64,000 nt of DNA from Pseudomonas sp. UBA1879 (lineage in GTDB: Bacteria; Pseudomonadota; Gammaproteobacteria; Pseudomonadales; Pseudomonadaceae). Shown here in pieces: positions 58,990 through 64,000 of this stretch (its first letter is position 1; each line of letters starts with the position of its first letter). Below the pieces are notes generated by a model. The model saw nothing but the letters and a program-made list of their open reading frames with translations, ran no database searches and was not told the origin of the DNA. Where the stretch lies: the NCBI RefSeq assembly GCF_002338065.1, contig NZ_DDHJ01000018.1, forward strand, positions 1 to 64,000, read 5' to 3'. The position numbers and the translations under genes were made by a program.

Positions 58990-59055
58990 TGATCGCATTT
59001 CATAAAAAGTTACGCGTTCCACCAAAAGAACAGCCAGCAACTAAGGGATGACCCC

Positions 59056-61713
59056 GTGAATTCAGACAGCCGCGCCGATGCCTTGCTGGCGACGCTCCCC
59101 CGTGACGACCGCGGCCGGTTGAAGGTGTTTCTCGGCGCCGCCCCCGGCGTGGGCAAGACCTACGCCATGTTGCAGGCCGCGCATACGCAACTGCGTCAAG
59201 GCGTCTCCGTCCTCGCCGGGGTCGTGGAAACCCATGGTCGCGCCGAGACCGAAGCGCTGCTCGGCGGTCTGCCGCAGCGACCCATGCTGCGCTCGGAATA
59301 CCGCGGCGTGATGCTGGAGGAAATGGACCTTGACGGCTTGCTGGCCGCCCGGCCAAAACTGGTGTTGGTCGACGAGCTGGCCCACACCAACGCCCCGGGC
59401 AGTCGTCACGCCAAACGCTGGCAAGACATTCAGGAACTGCTCTCCGCCGGGATCGATGTCTACACCACCGTCAACGTGCAGCACCTGGAAAGCCTCAACG
59501 ATCAAGTACGCGGCATCACCGGCGTGCAGGTCCGCGAAACCCTGCCGGACTGGGTCTTGCAGGAAGCCTACGAACTGGTGCTGATCGACCTGCCACCGCG
59601 CGAATTGCTGGAGCGGCTGCGCGACGGCAAGGTCTACGTCCCGGAACAGGCGCGTGCAGCCATTGACGCCTTCTTTACCCAGACCAATCTCACCGCCCTG
59701 CGCGAACTGGCGATGCAGACTGCAGCGGCCCAGGTCGATAACGATCTGGCCCTCGGTTACCGCCAGCTGGGGCAGTCGGCGCCGGCGGTGCGCGGCCGTT
59801 TGCTGGTGGGGGTCGATGGCGATGCCCAGGCCGAGCGTCTGGTGCGTCACGCCAGTCGGGTGGCCCAGCGCAGACACCTGCCGTGGACCCTGGTGCATGT
59901 CGACAATGGGCGGTTCTTCGATGAACTGGCCCGCAGCCGCCTGCAGAGTGCCCAGCAGCTGGCGGAACGGCTGGGCGGCGAAGTCGTGGTGCTGCGCGCA
60001 CCGGAAGTGGCGAAAACCCTGATTCAACACGCGGCCGAGCGTCGCGCCAGTCTGGTGCTGGTCGGGCAGTCGCAGCCTTCCTTGCGTCGGCGAGTGTTCG
60101 GCGGTGGGCTGGCCTCGCGTCTGTTACGCAACGCTCACGGGCTGGAAATCAACGTGCTGGACAGCGAGGCGCGCCCCGATCAGCCGCATTCGACCTCGCC
60201 GCGCACCCTCAGCGGGTTCGATTACCTGTTGGCGGTGCTGGCAACGGTCTGCGCCAGCGCCTTGGCCTGGGCGGTGTCCAGCGTCCTGGCACTGCCCAAC
60301 ATTTCGCTGGTGTTTCTCGCGGCGGTGCTGTTGGTGGCGGTGCGCAGCAGCCTCGGGCCGGCGATGGTCTGTTCGGTGCTGTCGTTTCTGGCTTATGACT
60401 TCCTGTTTATCCCGCCGAATTTCTCCCTCAGCATTCAGCGCGAAGAAGACGTGCTGACCCTACTGTTTTTCCTGATGATGGCCGCCCTGACCGGCAACCT
60501 CGCAGCCCGGCAGCGTCGACAGTTGCAGGCGTTGCGCGACACCCAGGAAGAGACCAGCGAACTGCTTGACCTGTCGAAACGCCTCACCGCCGCCACCGAC
60601 CGGCAGGCCGTGCTCAGCGCTGCCGAACAGCACTTGGCTGGCTGGAAAGCTGTGCAGGTCTGCATGCTCGGCAAGGACGCCGATCAAGCCTGGCGAGTCG
60701 AAGTCGGCGGCGCACTGGAGTTTTCCGAATTCGAGCGCGCCGCAGCCGACTGGGCCTGGCAGCACGGCCAGCCCGCGGGCCGCGGCACCGGGACATTGCC
60801 CTCGGGGGCGTGGTGGTGGCTGCCGCTGTGGGTCGACGACGCACCGCTGGCGCTGCTCGGTGTCCGCGCCCAGCCCGGGCAAAGTTTCAGTGCCCAGCGT
60901 CGTCGGCTGCTGATCGCGCTCAGTCAGCCTTTGGGTCAGGCATTGGCCCGCGCGCAACTGGCCGACGACCTGGAAGCTGCGCGTCTGCACGGCGAAACCG
61001 AACAGCTGCGCAGTGCCTTGCTCGCCTCGGTGTCCCACGACCTGCGCACTCCGCTGACGGCCATGCGCGGCAGCATCGACAGCCTGCTGGCGCTGGGTGA
61101 GGCGATTCCGCTGGAAGACCGTCGCGAACTGTTGGAGGGCACCCGCGACGAGGCCGAGCGGCTGGACCGTTACATCCAGAACCTGCTGGACATGACGCGA
61201 CTGGGCCACGGCGCATTGAAACTGGCGCGGGATTGGGTCGCGCCGGGTGACATCGTCGGCAGCACCCTGAACCGCCTGCGCGCCGTGCTGGCGCCGTTGC
61301 AGGTCAGCACCGATCTGCCAGCCGAGTTGCCCTTGCTGTACGTGCACGCCGCGTTGATCGAACAGGCGCTGATCAACGTGGTGGAAAACGCCGCGCGCTT
61401 TTCGCCCAGCCATGGTCGCCTGCAGATCAGGGTGGCAGCGTTGAACGATGAGCTGATCTTCGCCGTGAGCGACGAGGGGCCGGGGATTCCCGAAGCCGAG
61501 CGGGCGAAGATCTTCGACATGTTCTACACCGCCGCCCGGGGCGACCGAGGCGGGCAGGGCACTGGACTGGGCCTGGCGATCTGTCAGGGGATGGTGGGCG
61601 CTCATGGCGGGCGGATCAGCGTCGGCGACGGTATCGACGGGCACGGCACCTGCATTTCCCTGCATTTGCCGTTGCAGGCCCAGCCTCAGGGCGAAAAGGA
61701 GCAGGCGCTGTGA
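59056..61713 (+). CDS. kdpD: Sensor histidine kinase KdpD
   Basis: Membrane sensor for K+ limitation and turgor. 885 residues from a GTG at 59056; a nearby ATG at 59049 ends after two codons. Domains: KdpD N-terminal ATP-binding domain with P-loop GAAPGVGKT (27-35) and LVDELAHTNAPGSRHAKRW; a USP-like domain (about 245-370); four TM helices (about 390-490: YLLAVLATVCASALAWAV and onwards); GAF domain (about 510-640); HisKA with H661 (ASVSHDLRTPLTAMRG) and HATPase (VSDEGPGIPEAERAKIFDMF). No promoter of its own is evident after the REPIN. Confidence 0.96.
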   Translation: MNSDSRADALLATLPRDDRGRLKVFLGAAPGVGKTYAMLQAAHTQLRQGVSVLAGVVETHGRAETEALLGGLPQRPMLRSEYRGVMLEEMDLDGLLAARPKLVLVDELAHTNAPGSRHAKRWQDIQELLSAGIDVYTTVNVQHLESLNDQVRGITGVQVRETLPDWVLQEAYELVLIDLPPRELLERLRDGKVYVPEQARAAIDAFFTQTNLTALRELAMQTAAAQVDNDLALGYRQLGQSAPAVRGRLLVGVDGDAQAERLVRHASRVAQRRHLPWTLVHVDNGRFFDELARSRLQSAQQLAERLGGEVVVLRAPEVAKTLIQHAAERRASLVLVGQSQPSLRRRVFGGGLASRLLRNAHGLEINVLDSEARPDQPHSTSPRTLSGFDYLLAVLATVCASALAWAVSSVLALPNISLVFLAAVLLVAVRSSLGPAMVCSVLSFLAYDFLFIPPNFSLSIQREEDVLTLLFFLMMAALTGNLAARQRRQLQALRDTQEETSELLDLSKRLTAATDRQAVLSAAEQHLAGWKAVQVCMLGKDADQAWRVEVGGALEFSEFERAAADWAWQHGQPAGRGTGTLPSGAWWWLPLWVDDAPLALLGVRAQPGQSFSAQRRRLLIALSQPLGQALARAQLADDLEAARLHGETEQLRSALLASVSHDLRTPLTAMRGSIDSLLALGEAIPLEDRRELLEGTRDEAERLDRYIQNLLDMTRLGHGALKLARDWVAPGDIVGSTLNRLRAVLAPLQVSTDLPAELPLLYVHAALIEQALINVVENAARFSPSHGRLQIRVAALNDELIFAVSDEGPGIPEAERAKIFDMFYTAARGDRGGQGTGLGLAICQGMVGAHGGRISVGDGIDGHGTCISLHLPLQAQPQGEKEQAL

Positions 61714-61768
61714 AGACGCTTTGGGGTAGGCTGGCGGCGTGTGAATGAAGACTTTTGACGGGAATTCC

Positions 61769-62458
61769 ATGAGCCAGACGGCAACCATTCTGGTGATCGA
61801 CGATGAGCCGCAGATCCGCAAATTCCTGCGCATCAGCCTCGCATCACAGGGCTACGCCGTGATCGAAGCCGGGACCGGCAACGAAGGACTGGCGCAGGCC
61901 GCGCTCAGCAAACCCGATCTGCTGGTGCTCGACTTGGGCCTGCCGGACATTGACGGCCAAGACGTGCTGAGCCAGTTCCGCGAGTGGTCGGCGGTGCCGG
62001 TGCTGGTGCTGTCGGTGCGCGCCAGCGAGGGCGAAAAGGTCCGGGCGCTGGACGCCGGGGCCAACGACTACGTGACCAAACCGTTCGGGATCCAGGAGTT
62101 TCTGGCCCGGGTTCGGGCGCTGCTGCGTCAGGCACCGGCCTCAGGCCAGACTGACGCGGCGTTGGTCATCGGGCCGTTGACGGTTGATCTCGCTTACCGG
62201 CGCGTGCTGCTGGACGATACGGAAGTGGCGCTGACCCGCAAGGAATACGCCGTGCTGGCGCAACTCGCGCGGCACCCGGGCCGGGTCATCACGCAGCAAC
62301 AACTGCTCAAGGACATCTGGGGGCCGACCCACGTGGAGGACACCCATTACCTGCGCATCGTCGTCGGCCACCTGCGCCAGAAACTCTCCGACGACCCCGC
62401 CGCACCCCGTTTCATCATGACCGAGGCGGGGGTGGGCTATCGGTTGGTGGGGGCGTGA
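61769..62458 (+). CDS. kdpE: Response regulator KdpE
   Basis: OmpR-family regulator phosphorylated by KdpD, activating kdpFABC. 229 residues from the ATG at 61769 (GACGGGAA upstream; eight more in-frame residues are not conserved). Receiver domain with the acidic pair DDE at 11-13, phosphorylated D55 (LLVLDLGLPDIDG) and the lysine in YVTKPF. The C-terminal winged helix ends HYLRIVVGHLRQKLSDDP and MTEAGVGYRLVG. Its proposed target is the direct repeat at 54260-54276. Confidence 0.97.
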   Translation: MSQTATILVIDDEPQIRKFLRISLASQGYAVIEAGTGNEGLAQAALSKPDLLVLDLGLPDIDGQDVLSQFREWSAVPVLVLSVRASEGEKVRALDAGANDYVTKPFGIQEFLARVRALLRQAPASGQTDAALVIGPLTVDLAYRRVLLDDTEVALTRKEYAVLAQLARHPGRVITQQQLLKDIWGPTHVEDTHYLRIVVGHLRQKLSDDPAAPRFIMTEAGVGYRLVGA

Positions 62459-62513
62459 GGTAGCACAATCGTTGTGGGAGTCGGCTTGCACGTAGATCGC
62501 CCGCGAGCTGACC

Positions 62514-63575
62514 TCAATGCTCCCGCTCATACCGATCCAGCGTGTCCCGCGCAATTTCTCGCCCCAGCGCAATCAGTTCCGGCGCTTTGTAGAACTCGAA
62601 AAACCGGCAGACGCGTTTGGGCACGTTGATCAGGATGTCCGGCGGATAACCGGCGATCTTGTACTGCGCCAACGAGGTCTGCATCACCTCGAAACTCTGG
62701 TTGATCAGATCGAGCAAGGACGCAGGCCCTACGTTGTCGATGATCACTGAGCCACTGGCGGACTTTGGGGCGCCCGGTTCGGAAGGGGCGGCGGCAGGTT
62801 GTTGGCCTTGCGGGTCGGCGGATTCACTGTCGTGCTGGCCGAGCCAAGGGTCGGGCAACGTGGCGGCGGTGGCCTTGAGGCGGTCCTGCTCCAGACGCAA
62901 GACGTCGCCGGCTGCCACGTCCATCTTGCGCCGGAATGGCAGATGCGAACCGATGGAATTGATCAACGCGTCGAAGCGTTTCTTCACGGCGGGCGGGCGT
63001 TCGATCACCGGCAAGTGGTACTGCTTCTGGTTAGTCGAGTTGAGGTTGACCGCCACGATCAGATCGCAATGGCTGGACACCACCGGCACGATCGGCAGCG
63101 GGTTGAGCAGGCCGCCGTCCACCAGCGTGCGATTGCCTTGAACCACCGGGGTGAACAGGCTGGGAATCGCCGCTGACGCGCGCATGGCCGAGTGCAGGTT
63201 GCCTTCCTGAAACCAGATTTCCTGCTGGTTGGTCAGGTCGGTGGCGACGGCAGTGTATGGAACGCGCAGGTCTTCGATATTGATCTCGCCGACGATTTCG
63301 CGGATTTTGCCGAAGACTTTTTCTCCGCGAATGGCGCCCAGACGGAAACTCACGTCCACCAGCCGCAACACGTCGAGATAATCCAGACTCTCGATCCACG
63401 CCTTGTATTCCGGCAGTTTGCCTGCCGCATAAATCCCCCCGATCACCGCCCCCATCGAGCAACCGGCGATGCAGGCAATGTCGTACCCGCGTCGTTCCAG
63501 TTCTTCGATCACGCCGATGTGTGCGTACCCTCTGGCGCCCCCAGACCCCAATACCAGCGCGACTCGTTTCTTCAT
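62514..63575 (-). CDS. Patatin-like phospholipase (RssA type)
   Basis: 353 residues. Patatin fold with the oxyanion loop GSGGARGYAHIG (10-21), nucleophile S40 in IAGCSMGAVIGG and catalytic D153 in TLVDGGLLNP. No signal peptide, so probably cytosolic. After the catalytic domain (to about 215) comes a low-complexity linker (about 240-270, rich in S, A, P and Q) and then a conserved tail with a helix LLDLINQSFEVMQTSLAQYK and VPKRVCRFFEFYKAPELIAL. Likely a lysophospholipase or lipid acyl hydrolase, as in the RssA/NTE group. Convergent with kdpE. Confidence 0.9.
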   Translation of the reverse strand: MKKRVALVLGSGGARGYAHIGVIEELERRGYDIACIAGCSMGAVIGGIYAAGKLPEYKAWIESLDYLDVLRLVDVSFRLGAIRGEKVFGKIREIVGEINIEDLRVPYTAVATDLTNQQEIWFQEGNLHSAMRASAAIPSLFTPVVQGNRTLVDGGLLNPLPIVPVVSSHCDLIVAVNLNSTNQKQYHLPVIERPPAVKKRFDALINSIGSHLPFRRKMDVAAGDVLRLEQDRLKATAATLPDPWLGQHDSESADPQGQQPAAAPSEPGAPKSASGSVIIDNVGPASLLDLINQSFEVMQTSLAQYKIAGYPPDILINVPKRVCRFFEFYKAPELIALGREIARDTLDRYEREH

Positions 63576-63750
63576 TCGCAGGCTCCCCGTTACCTGGCCT
63601 CTACCCTACGCCCAAGGCTGCGCCGGGTGTATAACGGGCGCGACAAAAAACACCGGGGCCGCGACCCGGACATGGCACTTTTACATCGCCGCATCGTCAA
63701 ACCCGCAGCGTCAATTCCATCGTTGATTTTCCATTGCTGAGGTACACCCG

Positions 63751-64000
63751 ATGAAAGCCTGGATCTGCCTGCCACTGCTCGCCCTCGTTCTCTCAGGCTG
63801 CGCGGGAAAAACCGCCTATCGCGACAGCTGCGCCACCAACCTGGATGCCGCCTGGCACGAATTGGACCTGGCCAAGGCCGAAGGCTTTGCCGGGACCGTC
63901 AGCTACTCGAAAGCCTTGTCCCTGCTGACCGGCGCCAAAACCCAGCAGCAGTTCGAAGCGTTCGAAGGCTGCAACGAGAAAGCCGAGAAAGCGCGCTTCT
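63751..64000 (+). CDS. Small lipoprotein (5' part)
   Basis: The first 83 codons of a gene that leaves the window. Lipoprotein signal MKAWICLPLLALVLSGC (C17 acylated), then a soluble segment TAYRDSCATNLDAAWHELDL, AKAEGFAGTVSYSKALSLLT and QFEAFEGCNEKAEKARF, with two further cysteines. GAGG lies about nine bases before the ATG. The tyrosine/serine-rich helical pattern resembles short Pseudomonas envelope lipoproteins of unknown function. The family was not recognised. Confidence 0.8.
   Translation, partial: MKAWICLPLLALVLSGCAGKTAYRDSCATNLDAAWHELDLAKAEGFAGTVSYSKALSLLTGAKTQQQFEAFEGCNEKAEKARF

Noticed and set aside
1..64000. Prophage, insertion sequence, CRISPR, toxin-antitoxin, defence island, tRNA or rRNA
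   Set aside because: No transposase, integrase, Cas, toxin-antitoxin pair or tRNA-like cloverleaf was recognised on either strand. The repeats present are REP/REPIN types whose transposase (RAYT) is not in the window.

Overview
The window is a stretch of Pseudomonas chromosome (GC-rich, Gammaproteobacteria). The protein sequences, the Pseudomonas-type REP/REPIN repeats between genes and the gene order all point to the fluorescens/syringae side of the genus. From about 23.3 kb to the end, the order gltA, sdhCDAB, sucAB-lpd-sucCD, brnQ, htpG, dienelactone hydrolase, fabB-fabA, hybrid kinase, gpsA, kdpFABCDE, patatin follows P. aeruginosa PAO1 from about PA1580 to PA1641, with some PAO1 genes absent. 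The first 23 kb is a patchwork of loci that lie apart in PAO1.

Layout. 0-3.9 kb: end of leuC, leuD, leuB and asd (leucine synthesis and the aspartate-semialdehyde step). 4.2-5.4 kb: a lone membrane acyltransferase. 5.7-11.1 kb: a D-galactonate catabolic cluster, dgoK-dgoA-dgoD-dgoT, with an IclR-family regulator at its end. 11.3-13.4 kb: a zinc alcohol/aldehyde dehydrogenase divergent from an AraC-family regulator. 13.6-17.5 kb: ETF-ubiquinone oxidoreductase divergent from etfBA, with a PsrA-type box touching the -35 of the former. 17.5-23.2 kb: a structured intergenic RNA, a three-gene envelope operon (periplasmic binding protein, DUF4398 lipoprotein, DUF4398-OmpA lipoprotein), a MocR regulator, and three small genes (lipoprotein, YkgJ-type cysteine cluster, START domain). 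23.3-36.5 kb: the TCA block. 37.3-49.7 kb: BrnQ, HtpG, hydrolase, pirin, FabBA, a PA1611-like hybrid kinase, GpsA, DUF4389 protein, SixA and a thioesterase. 49.9-53.7 kb: two alpha/beta hydrolases, a DUF4892 protein and an AI-2E-family transporter. 54.4-62.5 kb: the Kdp potassium ATPase and its KdpDE two-component system. 62.5-64 kb: a patatin phospholipase and the start of a small lipoprotein.

How the genes fit together. The galactonate genes turn D-galactonate into pyruvate and glyceraldehyde 3-phosphate, which feed the TCA genes. EtfBA and the ETF oxidoreductase, like SdhCDAB, pass electrons to quinone. FabAB starts unsaturated fatty acid synthesis, and GpsA makes the glycerol 3-phosphate backbone for phospholipids. 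HtpG and Kdp respond to heat and to potassium limitation.

No prophage, insertion sequence, CRISPR array, secretion system, biosynthetic cluster, tRNA or rRNA was seen. The most interesting material is regulatory: a KdpE-like box, a PsrA-like box, a palindrome on the gltA -10, candidate RNA structures before sucA, sucC and brnQ and after etfA, A-rich Crc/Hfq-type motifs, a five-copy 14-base repeat before dgoD, and a 161-base-period duplication before kdp. None of these was tested by computation.
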